A stretch of DNA of 64,000 nt from Flavobacterium gelatinilyticum (GCF_027111295.1 NZ_CP114287.1:5332001-5396000); one strand, 5' to 3'; positions 34,266 to 44,017 are shown, numbered from the stretch's first letter. The notes: a model not told the origin generated them from the letters alone. Translations and numbers: made by a program.

Positions 34266-34811
34266 TTAATAATCATCTTGGACAATTTGAAAAGATTTTT
34301 TCCATAACCCTTCCTTCTTTGTATAGAGCGCTAGACTTGAATTTCCGTAACCTGTACAACAACATAAATTTGCAAGATATATAAATGAGGTATTATCACT
34401 TTTAAAGTATATAGGGTCTGAAATCATAATGGCTTGATTGCTTATATCTTTGTCAAGACATTCTACAATATCCGATTTCTGAATTAATTTACGATTACTA
34501 AAATCTCCTTCTTTCCATTCCTTTTTGTATTGTCTTCGAATAGCTGCAGCAAGATATTCTAATTCTTCACACGTGAGTATAAGGTTTTCACCCTGCATGT
34601 TTGGATTCGTTATATACGGTTTTTCAAGCATCAATTTTAATAAATGCTCTACGTTTACAGAATCAATTTTTGTAACAATGAAAGTTTCACCTTTATTAAA
34701 TGCTTCTTGCCTGATGACATCATTTAATTGATCTCTTTTTATCATTTCATAATCTCGTATTTGTGCAAACATAAGAGAAGTGTATAAAAATAGAATTACC
34801 AATAATTTCAT
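34266..34811 (-). CDS. Secreted protein with CCC motif, 181 aa (paralogue of 44696-45238)
   Basis: Function unknown. Signal peptide about 1-16 (SLMFAQ). The body contains EAFNKGETFIVTKIDSVNVEHLLK, CEELEYLAAAIRRQYKKEW, ISDPIYFKSDNTSFIYLANLCCCTGYGNSS and ends KKSFQIVQDDY. It shares most of these stretches with the 180-aa protein 10 kb away, so the two are clear paralogues. The triple cysteine is conserved in both. Confidence 0.78.
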   Translation of the reverse strand: MKLLVILFLYTSLMFAQIRDYEMIKRDQLNDVIRQEAFNKGETFIVTKIDSVNVEHLLKLMLEKPYITNPNMQGENLILTCEELEYLAAAIRRQYKKEWKEGDFSNRKLIQKSDIVECLDKDISNQAIMISDPIYFKSDNTSFIYLANLCCCTGYGNSSLALYTKKEGLWKKSFQIVQDDY

Positions 34812-34930
34812 TTTAAATATTTATGATTACTATAGAAAGATGTTTTTCTTAAATACAATACTAACTTTTTACTGTTTTATAATCCAAAAATAACCTTTTT
34901 TGTTTCAAGTTGATTGTCTGTTTAAAATCA

Positions 34931-34968
34931 AAAAAAACACCTCCAAACCATAACAGTTCAAAGGTGCT
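34931..34968 (-). terminator. Terminator of the metal-efflux operon
   Basis: Read on the minus strand: GCACCT, loop, AGGTG, then eight T. It lies about 30 bp after the CzcA-type gene's stop. Confidence 0.75.
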
Positions 34969-34994
34969 TTCAGAATAAATAACTACAATTAAAA

Positions 34995-37900
34995 CTACAA
35001 ATCGTTATTTGTATCTTTTTTACGGTAAACCAAATAGAAAACCTGTGGTAAAACCGTTAAGGAAAGAATCATACAGGTTATTAATCCGCCTACGATCATA
35101 ATGGCTAGGGGTTTTTGAACTTCAGAACCCATTCCGGTTGATAAAGCAGCCGGTAATAATCCTAAAGATCCCATTAAGGCAATCATAACAATTGGACGAA
35201 TACGACTGTGAATTCCGTATGAAATGGCATCTTTTAAATGCATTCCGGCGCGCATGTTTTCGCGAATCATTCCGATGAGGACAATACTATCAATCGCGCT
35301 GACTCCAAAGAGAATGATAAATCCAATTCCTGCCGAGATTCCGAAAACGGTTCCTGTTATCCAAAGCGATAAGAATCCTCCAATAAAAGCATACGGCATG
35401 GCACTTATGGCTACCAAAGTATCTTTGAAGTTACCAAAGTTGAAATACAGCAGACATAAAATCAAGATCAAAACAACAGGAACAATCATCGCTAATTGTT
35501 TCGAAGCTCTTTCTTTACTTTCAAATTCTCCTGCCCATTTCATTACGTTTTCTTTTGGAAGTTTAACTTCGGCAGCTACTTTTTTCTGTGCTTCTGCAAT
35601 TGTGCTTCCCAAATCTCGTCCTTCAATACTAAATCCAACGGCAATGTAACGGCTGTTTCCTTCACGGTAAATAAATGTTGGACCTGTTTTGTATTCTACG
35701 GTTGCAATTTCTTTTAAAGGCACTTTTTTACCATTCATAGTCGGAATCAAAATACCTTCGATTTTTTCTTTAGAATCACGATATTCTTTTTCAAAACGCA
35801 GGGTAATGTCAAATATCTTTTCGTCATCATAGAATTTTGTTGCAGCTTGTCCTCCAATCGTCATTCTAATAACCGCCTGTGCATCGGCAGTGGTTACGGC
35901 ATAACGAGCCATTTTTTCATCTTCTAGCTGAATTCTCAATTCTGGCAGTCCAATGTTTTTATAAACGTTGATATCTTCAATTCCTTTTACATCTTTAATC
36001 GAATTTGCGACTTTTGCTGCCATTTCTTCCATCTGGAAAAGATCGCTTCCGAAAATCTTAATTACAAGCGGACTTTTTACACCCGCCACATATTCCTCGA
36101 CATTATCCTGAATTGGCTGACTAAAACCAAATCCGATTCCCGGATATACATCAAGTTCTTTTTTGATCTCGGCAATCAGTTCTTCTTTACTTATTTTTCG
36201 TTTCCATTCGTCTTGATGCAGTAGTTCGATATGAAATTCAATATTAAAAAATCCAGTCGGGTCGGTTCCGTCATTTGGTCTTCCTGTTTGCGAAAGGACA
36301 AATTTTACTTCTTCAAACTTCCTGATTTTGGCTTTCATTTCTTTAGTCAATCGAACCGATTCGTCCAAATTGATACTATTCGGAAGCGTTGCTCTCACAT
36401 AAATCGCACCTTCATTCAACTTCGGAATAAATTCTGATCCGTAAAAAGCAAATCGTACACAACAAACGGCCAATAAAGCTAAGAAAGCATAAATTGTAGT
36501 TTTTCTATGTTTTGTACTCCATTGAAAAAGCTTAAAAAGATTCTCTCTAAAGAAACGCGAAATCATGTTTTCTTTCTCTACAATGTTTTTCGTCAGCATC
36601 ACTTTACACATGGCAGGCACGTAAGTAAGCGATAAAATCAGCGAACCTAATAAAGCGTACCCGAGAGTAAAGGCTAGGGGAGAGAACATTTTTCCTTCTA
36701 CTTTCGTGAATGAGAAAATTGGCATTAAAGCGACAATCAAAATAATCAGGGCAAAGAAAATATAGGTTGCCACGCTTCCTACGCTTTTCTTGATTAATCC
36801 CATTTTACTCATGCTGTTAAAACGTTCCATTCCCACTTTATGGGCTTTCTTTTCGAGAGAAACGAACACATTTTCTACGATAACCAGTGTTCCTTCGAGC
36901 AGTAATCCGAAATCGAGCGCTCCCATAGAAATCAAGTTGGCAGGAAGTCCCTGAATTCGTAACATTACAATTGCAAACAAAAATGAAAGGGGAATTACAG
37001 TCGCCACAATCAACGAAGTACGCCAATTGTAAAGGAAAATGAACACGATCAATGAAACCAGTAAAACGCCTTCAATTAAGTTTTTAGTAACCGTTTTTAC
37101 AGTTGTATTAACCAATTCGGTACGGTCAATAAACGGAACAATTTTGACATTATCCGGCAAAACTCTTTCGTTTAATTCGGTTAAACGTTCTTTCAATCTG
37201 CCAATTACTTCGCCCGGATTTTCACCACGAAGCATAATTACGATTCCTTCTACGACATCATCATCATCATCTAAACCAACCTGCCCCAGACGCGGTTTGG
37301 CCGAAATCGTAACCTCTGCAACGTGTTTTACTAAAACAGGAGCTCCGCCTTTGGTTTCAATTAAAATATTACCAATATCTTCGACTTTATTTACTAATCC
37401 AACCCCACGTACCACATAAGCCTGATCGCCGCGCTGAATAACGTCTCCACCCACATTGATATTACTTTTTGAAACGGCTTCGTAAACATCCAATGCAGAT
37501 AAATTGTAATTTTCAAGTTCAGTCGGATTAATTTTGATTTCGAACATTTTTTCTTCTCCACCAAAACTTACCACATCGGCAACTCCGGGAACGGCAACCA
37601 ATTCTCTTTCGATAACCCAATCCTGAATAGCCTGAACTTCTTTAATAGGCAAGTCACTTTTAATAACATATCTAAAGATTTCGCCCGTTGCCCCAGACGG
37701 CGGATCGATTTCAACATCGGCACCTTCTGGAAGATCCAATCCATTTAATCGGTTTGAGGCGTATTGCTGTGCGTAAAAATCTTCGACTCCATCATCAAAT
37801 AAAACTGTTACAACCGATAATCCGAAAAGGGAAATAGAACGAACTTCTGCCTTTTTCGGGATCGTATTCATTTGTTTCGAAATAGGAAGTGTGATGAACT

Positions 37901-38096
37901 TCTCTACTTCTTCGGCACTTCGTCCAGGCCATTGTGTAATAATTCTGGCTCTTGTATTGGTTACGTCGGGAAATGCTTCTATGGGGGTATGAATGTAACT
38001 CACGATTCCCGCCACCAATAAAACGGCAGTCAGGAAAAACACAATGAGTGAGTTTTTCAAGGAGAAAGCCACCAGACCTTGTACAAATTTTTTCAT
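34995..38096 (-). CDS. RND heavy-metal efflux permease, CzcA/CusA family
   Basis: A 1033-aa HME-type pump for metal cations such as Co/Zn/Cd or Cu/Ag. Features: FPDVTNTRARIITQWPGRSAEEVEKFITLPIS (about 38-70), SLFGLSVVTVLFDDG, and the fourth-helix motif GALDFGLLLEGTLVIVEN. The charged relay residues are Asp395, Glu401 and Glu408, spaced exactly like Asp402, Asp408 and Glu415 of CzcA but with Glu in place of the middle Asp. The periplasmic methionine pattern needed to tell monovalent from divalent metal cannot be settled by eye. Last gene of the two-component-czcCBA cluster. Confidence 0.93.
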   Translation of the reverse strand: MKKFVQGLVAFSLKNSLIVFFLTAVLLVAGIVSYIHTPIEAFPDVTNTRARIITQWPGRSAEEVEKFITLPISKQMNTIPKKAEVRSISLFGLSVVTVLFDDGVEDFYAQQYASNRLNGLDLPEGADVEIDPPSGATGEIFRYVIKSDLPIKEVQAIQDWVIERELVAVPGVADVVSFGGEEKMFEIKINPTELENYNLSALDVYEAVSKSNINVGGDVIQRGDQAYVVRGVGLVNKVEDIGNILIETKGGAPVLVKHVAEVTISAKPRLGQVGLDDDDDVVEGIVIMLRGENPGEVIGRLKERLTELNERVLPDNVKIVPFIDRTELVNTTVKTVTKNLIEGVLLVSLIVFIFLYNWRTSLIVATVIPLSFLFAIVMLRIQGLPANLISMGALDFGLLLEGTLVIVENVFVSLEKKAHKVGMERFNSMSKMGLIKKSVGSVATYIFFALIILIVALMPIFSFTKVEGKMFSPLAFTLGYALLGSLILSLTYVPAMCKVMLTKNIVEKENMISRFFRENLFKLFQWSTKHRKTTIYAFLALLAVCCVRFAFYGSEFIPKLNEGAIYVRATLPNSINLDESVRLTKEMKAKIRKFEEVKFVLSQTGRPNDGTDPTGFFNIEFHIELLHQDEWKRKISKEELIAEIKKELDVYPGIGFGFSQPIQDNVEEYVAGVKSPLVIKIFGSDLFQMEEMAAKVANSIKDVKGIEDINVYKNIGLPELRIQLEDEKMARYAVTTADAQAVIRMTIGGQAATKFYDDEKIFDITLRFEKEYRDSKEKIEGILIPTMNGKKVPLKEIATVEYKTGPTFIYREGNSRYIAVGFSIEGRDLGSTIAEAQKKVAAEVKLPKENVMKWAGEFESKERASKQLAMIVPVVLILILCLLYFNFGNFKDTLVAISAMPYAFIGGFLSLWITGTVFGISAGIGFIILFGVSAIDSIVLIGMIRENMRAGMHLKDAISYGIHSRIRPIVMIALMGSLGLLPAALSTGMGSEVQKPLAIMIVGGLITCMILSLTVLPQVFYLVYRKKDTNNDL

Positions 38097-38127
38097 GTCT
38101 TGTATTTTTTATCCGTTTTTAAGGATC

Positions 38128-39216
38128 TTAGTTTTTTAATCTTTCGTGAATCAACAATTGGTTTTTGGTAATCACCTTTTCGCCTTCGTTAACGCCTTTG
38201 TCAAAATAAAGCCAGCTGTTGTTTTTCAGTTTCGGATTTATTTCTCTGGTTTCAATTGTACAATCGTCTTTGTAGATTAAGATATAATCACGATTGTTGT
38301 CAAAAATGGCTGCTTTTGCAGGAACAGAAACCAATTCTTCGCCGCCAATGCTTTTATCAATTGTAATATCGGCTGTCATTCCTGGTTTTAATTTCAGGTT
38401 TCGGTTGTCCATTACAATTCGCGCCTTTAAAACGTGTTCTTCGGCATCAAAAATTTTCGACATCATATTGATTTTCCCTTTAAAGATTTCTCCCGGATAA
38501 GCTGGTGTTGTAACATCTACAGCCATATTTTCGCTGATGTTTTTTAGGTTACTGGTATAAACATTAACCAAAACCCAGATTTCTTTTAAATCAGAAATCG
38601 TAAATAAAGCATTGCTTTCGCTGGTAATCTGAGTTCCTGTACTGATGTTTTTGTCTACAATATAACCTTCAGTTGGTGCTTTGATTAGAAAAACAGATCG
38701 GTCATTACTCGCACTGAACATCGCAAGATTAGCTCTCACATTTTCTAAAGAAGATTTTAAAACGTCCAATTCGCTTTGCGCTTGAAGCAAATCTTTTTGA
38801 GAAGAAATTCCGTCTTCAAACATTGATTTTGTGGCTTGTAATTGACGCTGCGCCACCGTAATCTGCGACTGCAACGATCTGCTTTCAGACTGCATGCTGT
38901 TTAGTTCTGTACTTTTAATTTCTGCCAGAACCTGTCCTTTTTTTACATAATCGCCCAAAGAGAAAGATGTTTTCGTAATAATTCCTTCAACAAGGCTGTT
39001 AAACTGAACCACGTGATCTCCGTTATAAGTAATATTTCCCGTAAGATTAATCGATTCACTTACGGCACGTTTTTGTGCAGGTTCAATTGTGATTTTTTCT
39101 TTTAGATCTTTATCAATACAAAATTTTTCATCCTGTACTTTTTTAACTTCTTCTTTCTTGCCACATCCGTAAACGAGCATTAACCCAAGCATTGGGATTA
39201 CAATAAGTTTCTTCAT
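38128..39216 (-). CDS. Metal-efflux RND periplasmic adaptor, CzcB/CusB family
   Basis: A 362-aa lipoprotein adaptor: lipobox LVYGC (Cys18), KKEEVKK linker, then the barrel-sandwich pieces EGIITKTSFSLGDYVKKGQVLAEI and APTEGYIVDKNISTGTQI, and a C-terminal VSVPAKAAIFDNNRDYI. Between the channel and permease genes, with 31-bp spacers on both sides, so one operon. Confidence 0.92.
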   Translation of the reverse strand: MKKLIVIPMLGLMLVYGCGKKEEVKKVQDEKFCIDKDLKEKITIEPAQKRAVSESINLTGNITYNGDHVVQFNSLVEGIITKTSFSLGDYVKKGQVLAEIKSTELNSMQSESRSLQSQITVAQRQLQATKSMFEDGISSQKDLLQAQSELDVLKSSLENVRANLAMFSASNDRSVFLIKAPTEGYIVDKNISTGTQITSESNALFTISDLKEIWVLVNVYTSNLKNISENMAVDVTTPAYPGEIFKGKINMMSKIFDAEEHVLKARIVMDNRNLKLKPGMTADITIDKSIGGEELVSVPAKAAIFDNNRDYILIYKDDCTIETREINPKLKNNSWLYFDKGVNEGEKVITKNQLLIHERLKN

Positions 39217-39246
39217 TATCTTTTTATATTTTGAGTAGGTGATGTG

Positions 39247-40533
39247 TTAATTGATTTCCTGCCCAGTGATGTAGCGCAGTTCTTCCAGATTTTTATTCAG
39301 GTCTTTTTTAGAATTCAGCAGTATCGATTTGTTGTCTAAATACGCATCAACAAAATCCAGATATTCTAACATGCTGGTATTTCTTTGCATGAAATTTTTA
39401 CGATAGCTTTCTAAAAGTTTATCCAGATCGCCTTCAAAACTGGTATCGGCACTTTCATATAATTTTTTGGTGGTGATGAAATCCTGATACGCATTTAAAA
39501 CCTCAGATTGTACGCTTAAAGTTTTTTCTTCCGTAAGCAGTTTTCCCTGATCGATGGCGATTTTAGCCGCTTTAATATTTCCCTGATTTCGATTAAAAAA
39601 CGGAAGATCAAGTGAGAATCCAACACCAACAAAATCATTCATTAAACTCGCCCCGCGGTCGTAACTTACACCAAGTGTCACGTCTGGCGTACGCATGGCT
39701 CTTTCGTATTTGTATTTGTTGTCGTTGTATTCGTTTCCAAGTTTTAGGACTTTCATGTCAGGACGATTCTCAATTGCCGATTCCATAAGATTGGCCAGAT
39801 TGATATCTTCGATATTTTTATTCACAGGAACAAAACCTTCATCTGTCAATTTGATAAAACTCGCTGCAGGAAGATTCATTAAAACTTTCAGTTCTTTTTG
39901 TAACGAATTGTTCTCTTTTTGCAGATCGTTGATTTCTTTTAAAAACTGAAGTTCCGTAGCTTTTAAACGAACATATTCGCCTTTGCCGACATTTCCTTGC
40001 GCAACCTGATTTTTATACGCTTTCAGTAAAGTCTGCATAGAAGAAAGTTGTTTTTGATACACTTCTTCCTGTGCCTGATTGTATTGCATTTCGGTTAGGT
40101 TTTCTCTGAATTCGATTTTTAAATTGCGTAAAAAAGTCTTGAAATATTCTTTTGCGATTTCGGCACTTACTTTTTCCATTGCAATCAGTTTTTTACGCTT
40201 TCCCGCAGTCTGAATCAGTTGCTCTAATTCGGCATTGACTTGCTGCGTTTTTCCGTAATTTCCCCATAATACGGGTAATTGTTGAGCCGTAGCATTGCTC
40301 CAAAGATTGATTTCGCCAATGGTTAAAGTGGGATTTGGCCATAATTTTGCCTGAATAACCTGTGCATCAGCAATGTCGATATTCAGTTTTTCGGAAATAA
40401 GAGAAATGTTCTTTTCCAGAAATATAGCTTCGGCCTGATTTCTAGAAAGAACAATCGTATCGCTGATGACGCCAATTTGTGCCATACTTTTGAGCGATAC
40501 AATTAAAAACAAGGTTAAAAATATACGTTTCAA
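39247..40533 (-). CDS. Metal-efflux outer membrane channel, CzcC/CusC-like TolC family
   Basis: A 428-aa TolC-type protein with signal peptide (about 1-18, SLKSMAQ) and long helical repeats: ISLISEKLNIDIADAQVIQAKLWPNPTL, YNQAQEEVYQKQLSSMQTLLKAYKNQ, NRPDMKVLKLGNEYNDNKYKYE and AKIAIDQGKLLTEE. No lipobox cysteine, unlike the channel of the first pump. First of the three pump genes, 96 bp after the sensor kinase gene. Confidence 0.9.
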   Translation of the reverse strand: MKRIFLTLFLIVSLKSMAQIGVISDTIVLSRNQAEAIFLEKNISLISEKLNIDIADAQVIQAKLWPNPTLTIGEINLWSNATAQQLPVLWGNYGKTQQVNAELEQLIQTAGKRKKLIAMEKVSAEIAKEYFKTFLRNLKIEFRENLTEMQYNQAQEEVYQKQLSSMQTLLKAYKNQVAQGNVGKGEYVRLKATELQFLKEINDLQKENNSLQKELKVLMNLPAASFIKLTDEGFVPVNKNIEDINLANLMESAIENRPDMKVLKLGNEYNDNKYKYERAMRTPDVTLGVSYDRGASLMNDFVGVGFSLDLPFFNRNQGNIKAAKIAIDQGKLLTEEKTLSVQSEVLNAYQDFITTKKLYESADTSFEGDLDKLLESYRKNFMQRNTSMLEYLDFVDAYLDNKSILLNSKKDLNKNLEELRYITGQEIN

Positions 40534-40629
40534 ATTGAGTAGATTTAATAAGTTGCAAAGCTATTTGCTGCATATTAAGCCCTAATTTGATGTCTGTTAG
40601 AAACCAGTAAGAGTTGGATTAGAAAACGA

Positions 40630-41985
40630 TTAGAGTTTCGGGAAAACCAGTGTTACCGTGGTTCCAACGCCTTTTTTTGAAGTTATGGTAAACTCAATAT
40701 TATTTTGTTTGAAGATCACATTGGCCAAAGTGAGACCGATTCCGCTTCCTTTTATATCGTTTACATTTTTGCCTCTGTAAAAGGTTTGTTTGATAAATTG
40801 AAGATCGTCTTCGCTGATGCCTTTTCCCTGATCTTCAATGACAATTTTTAATTGCTGATTTTGTTCTAATAAACTGATTTTTATCGGATTTCCATCTGAA
40901 TATTTAACGGCATTTTCGATAATATTAAATAAAGCGATTTTGATTTCGTTTGAATTTCCTTGTATCGAAAGCAGTTTATCATTGCCAACTTCTAAGGCAA
41001 TTTGTATTTGTCCTTTTAAATGATAACTCGCAGACAATTGGTCGTTGATGTCCCAAACCAACTCGTCGACCCTGAAAATTTCGTTGAGTTCCATATTCTC
41101 GCGAAGTCCCGAAAGCATCATTAAAGTATTCATCGTGTCTTCGATTTGATAGACGTTTTCTAATACTTTCTGAGACATTTCTTTGTATTCGGCGCTGGTT
41201 CTGTCTTTTTGGGCAAAGACTTCAAGATTTCCGGAAATGGCGGTTAAAGGCGTTTTAAACTCATGCGAAACATAATTGATGAAGTTTTTCTGAATGATAA
41301 AAGTATCCGAAAGACGTTTCAGCAGATTATTATAAGTTTCGATCAATTCCTGAATATCGTCTTTGGTATTCGGAGAAACAATTTGTTTGTCTAACGACGA
41401 AGCCTGAATTTCATTTACCTGATTGATAATATTTTTGATCGGACTATAAGCCAGATTAGAAAGCACCCGGCTGACCAAATAAATACTGACCAATCCTGAA
41501 ATTAAAACCAAAATCATAATAATCAAAAGTCGATCGGTCATGGTTTTGAAATCGGTGTCATTTTTTTTTACGAAAACCACAAAATCTCCCTGATTGTCAT
41601 GGTAATAACTCCCAAAATAAAAATGATGTTTGGACTTGAAACTTAGTTTTCTGTTTTTTCTAATGTAATCTAGTTTTGATGCATTTATATTATGATCTGA
41701 AGTTTTATCTCCATACACAATTTGGTTTTTCTCGTTATAAACACGCGTCGCAATTTCAAGTGAATTTTCGCGGAATTGCTGTCCAATAATTAAATGCTGA
41801 TTTTCTGGAAGTTCGTCTTTTTCCAAATAGAAAATTCCCGTCAATAAACAGGTTTTCTGCAATTCGTTATACACGATTTTTTCAGAATAACTGTAGAAAG
41901 AAAAATACGTGATCAGCGAAGCAATGACAAACACAACACTGAATGTCAAGGAAGAAATTAAAGTAAAGCGATTACGGATTTTCAT
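40630..41985 (-). CDS. Sensor histidine kinase of the metal-efflux system (CusS-like)
   Basis: A 451-aa membrane kinase: first helix about 11-33, a periplasmic sensor of about 115 residues, second helix about 150-172, then a HAMP linker. The phosphoacceptor is His241 in FINYVSHEFKTPLTAISG. N box NIIENAVKYS, G1 box DQGKGIS, G2 box GSGIGLTLA. The gene overlaps the response regulator gene by 4 bp (ATGA), the normal sign of coupling. Probably senses periplasmic metal. Confidence 0.93.
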   Translation of the reverse strand: MKIRNRFTLISSLTFSVVFVIASLITYFSFYSYSEKIVYNELQKTCLLTGIFYLEKDELPENQHLIIGQQFRENSLEIATRVYNEKNQIVYGDKTSDHNINASKLDYIRKNRKLSFKSKHHFYFGSYYHDNQGDFVVFVKKNDTDFKTMTDRLLIIMILVLISGLVSIYLVSRVLSNLAYSPIKNIINQVNEIQASSLDKQIVSPNTKDDIQELIETYNNLLKRLSDTFIIQKNFINYVSHEFKTPLTAISGNLEVFAQKDRTSAEYKEMSQKVLENVYQIEDTMNTLMMLSGLRENMELNEIFRVDELVWDINDQLSASYHLKGQIQIALEVGNDKLLSIQGNSNEIKIALFNIIENAVKYSDGNPIKISLLEQNQQLKIVIEDQGKGISEDDLQFIKQTFYRGKNVNDIKGSGIGLTLANVIFKQNNIEFTITSKKGVGTTVTLVFPKL

Positions 41986-42659
41986 AAGTCTTCTTTTAGC
42001 ATGTAACCGATTCCTTTTATGGTGTGAATGAACTTATGATTGTGTTCGATTTTGTTTCTTAAATACGAAATATACACATCGACAACATTGGTGTTATTGT
42101 CGTAATTAATTCCCCAAACGGCAGTTAAAATCTGCGTTCGCGACATCACTTTATTTCGGTTTTCTAATAAGTATAAAAGCAGTTTGTATTCTCTTGGCGA
42201 AAGATCAATCAATTCGTTATTTTCTGTGACTTTATGTTCGTCCGGATTGATGGTTAAAGTCCCGCAAGTGTATAAAGTTTCGGGTTCGTTGTAATTGAAT
42301 TTCGTTCTTCGCGTAAGCGCATTCACTCTCGAAATCAGTTCTTTAAAATGAAAAGGTTTTACGAGATAATCATCGGCACCAGAATCTAATGCGGTAACTT
42401 TATCATCGGTATTACTCAAAGCGCTGAGCATTAAAATTGGAGTATAAATCTTTTTAAAACGCATTAATTTCGTCAGCTGAATACCATCAATTCCCGGAAG
42501 CATAATATCCATCAGGATAATATCCCAAGTGTTTTCCTGAACAAGGTCGCGCGCCATTTCGCCCGTTTCGGCAAGATGCACGGTAAAGTTATTTTCTTCT
42601 AAACCTTTTATAATAAATTCGCTGATGCGTTTATCATCTTCAATGAGTAAAACATTCAT
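41982..42659 (-). CDS. OmpR-family response regulator (CusR-like)
   Basis: A 225-aa regulator: receiver domain (1-115) with acidic pocket EDD (7-9), phospho-Asp51 in DIILMDIMLPGIDG and Lys in YLVKPFHFKEL; C-terminal winged helix (about 130-225) with DLSPREYKLLLYLLENRNKVMSR and the ending HTIKGIGYMLKEDL. First gene of the five-gene unit that leads into the czcCBA-type genes; it most likely activates that operon in response to metal. Confidence 0.94.
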   Translation of the reverse strand: MNVLLIEDDKRISEFIIKGLEENNFTVHLAETGEMARDLVQENTWDIILMDIMLPGIDGIQLTKLMRFKKIYTPILMLSALSNTDDKVTALDSGADDYLVKPFHFKELISRVNALTRRTKFNYNEPETLYTCGTLTINPDEHKVTENNELIDLSPREYKLLLYLLENRNKVMSRTQILTAVWGINYDNNTNVVDVYISYLRNKIEHNHKFIHTIKGIGYMLKEDL

Positions 42660-42733
42660 AAATGGTATATTAATTTTGATTTTTGATTAAAATAGGGGTG
42701 TTTTTAATCATAAGACGCTTTTAAAAAGATTTT

Positions 42734-42741
42734 CAAAAATA
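42734..42741 (-). promoter_or_regulatory. Candidate -7 element for the metal-efflux operon
   Basis: Minus strand reads TATTTTTG, an exact TAnnTTTG match 75 bp before the regulator start codon. No convincing TTG at -33 is seen, so an activator may be needed. Confidence 0.45.
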
Positions 42742-42778
42742 CGGTTTATTTTTTGAACGATATAAGAACTGGTAAATT

Positions 42779-42984
42779 GTTGAATGTTTTTATGAACCAT
42801 ATAAGTTCATTTAAGTTATTGAAGTTTTTTATGAATTGGTTTCTGCTTTAGCTGTAGGGAAATAAAAGGTCATATATTAAGGTTGAATGTTTTTATGAAC
42901 CATATAAGTTCATTTAAGTTATTGAAGTTTTTTATGAATTGGTTTCTGCTTTGGATGGAGGAATTTTAAAGGACATATAATAAG
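42779..42984. repeat. Two tandem 103-bp repeats
   Basis: The 71-bp block beginning GTTGAATGTTTTTATGAACC and ending GGTTTCTGCTTT is identical at 42779-42849 and 42882-42952. The tails also match loosely (AAAAGGTCATATATTAA, AAAGGACATATAATAA), giving a unit of 103 bp. No ORF. Confidence 0.88.
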
Positions 42985-42986
42985 AT

Positions 42987-43140
42987 GGCTTTGGCTAAAT
43001 GCGCAATTTAGGCTAAAGCCATTCTTATTCTTAATTTTTTAACCTCCATCTAAAGATGGAGGCAATTGATTTTTTTCAGTTGCCCCTAGTTTTAACTAGG
43101 GGGATTTTGAGATGATATAAGAAAAAGGCTTTAGCCAAAT
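42987..43140. repeat. Cluster of intergenic hairpins
   Basis: Three hairpins follow in a row: GGCTTTGGCTAAA / TTTAGGCTAAAGCC (42987-43020), CCTCCATC / GATGGAGG (43043-43062) and CCCCTAGTT / AACTAGGGG (43083-43102). GGCTTTAGCCAAAT (43127-43140) repeats the first. It looks like a composite repeat element. The rest of the 42660-43377 gap holds the tandem repeats and a small palindrome GTTAAAG-AAAG-CTTTAAC (43281-43298) upstream of the next gene. Confidence 0.65.
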
Positions 43141-43377
43141 ATGTTGTTGTTAATCTCGCAAAGTAATAAAGCAAAATTTTAGATTTTGTTGCTATAAAAT
43201 AATAATCCCAATTAAGCCCAATCTTACATAATTCCCGTTTAATTTTTAATAAAAATCTGTACTTCAGTTAATTAACTTTTGTTAAAGAAAGCTTTAACAT
43301 CGTCTGTTTTCCTTGGCTGTTTGAAATAACTAATTTTAGGTAAATCAAAATTAATCACATTTTAAATATTAGAAATT

Positions 43378-43926
43378 ATGAAAAAGAATATCGCCATATT
43401 AGCCACAAACGGTTTTGAAGAATCAGAATTAGCATCTCCAAAAGCCTATCTGGAAGAGCAAGGTTGGAATGCAGATATCGTTAGTTTGAAATCTGGAACG
43501 ATCAAATCCTGGAAAGACGGAAATTGGAGCAACGAATATAATGTTGATGTTGTATTAGATCAGGCAAATGAAGCCGATTATGATGGTTTGGTTCTGCCAG
43601 GAGGAGTTATAAATCCTGATTTATTAAGAAGAGAAGAAGCTGCAGTAGATTTTGTACGTTCGTTTTTTGAAAGTAAAAAACCAGTTGCCGCTATTTGTCA
43701 CGGACCTCAAATTCTGGTAGATGCTGATGTTTTAGACGGTCGAAAAGTAACTTCGTTTTTCTCTGTAAAAAACGATTTGATAAACGCGGGAGCACAATGG
43801 GAAGACTCAGAAGTTGTCGTAGACCAAGGATTGGTAACCAGCCGAAACCCGAATGATTTGCCCGCTTTTAATAAAAAAATGGTAGAAGAAATTAAAGAAG
43901 GAATACATGAGCGCCAGAGAGTCTAA
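43378..43926 (+). CDS. DJ-1/PfpI-family protein (type 1 glutamine amidotransferase-like)
   Basis: A 182-aa cytoplasmic protein of the PfpI/YhbO group, linked to protein or glycation damage repair and general stress. The nucleophile elbow is AAICHGPQ with Cys107 and His108; the partner acidic residue is Glu14 or Glu15 in NGFEESE. The loop SFFSVKNDLINAGAQW and VTSRNPNDLPAF are typical of the family. Monocistronic with a terminator 25 bp after the stop. Confidence 0.92.
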   Translation: MKKNIAILATNGFEESELASPKAYLEEQGWNADIVSLKSGTIKSWKDGNWSNEYNVDVVLDQANEADYDGLVLPGGVINPDLLRREEAAVDFVRSFFESKKPVAAICHGPQILVDADVLDGRKVTSFFSVKNDLINAGAQWEDSEVVVDQGLVTSRNPNDLPAFNKKMVEEIKEGIHERQRV

Positions 43927-43949
43927 TTTTTTAGATTTATAAATTATAA

Positions 43950-43985
43950 AAAATGCAAGATCAATTTTGGTCTTGCTTTTTTTGT
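43950..43985 (+). terminator. Terminator of the PfpI-family gene
   Basis: GCAAGA (43955-43960) pairs with TCTTGC (43971-43976), with extra A/T pairs outside, and ends in eight T. Confidence 0.8.
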
Positions 43986-44017
43986 TTGTAACGTCGGATT
44001 CGACTATTCCCGCAATC

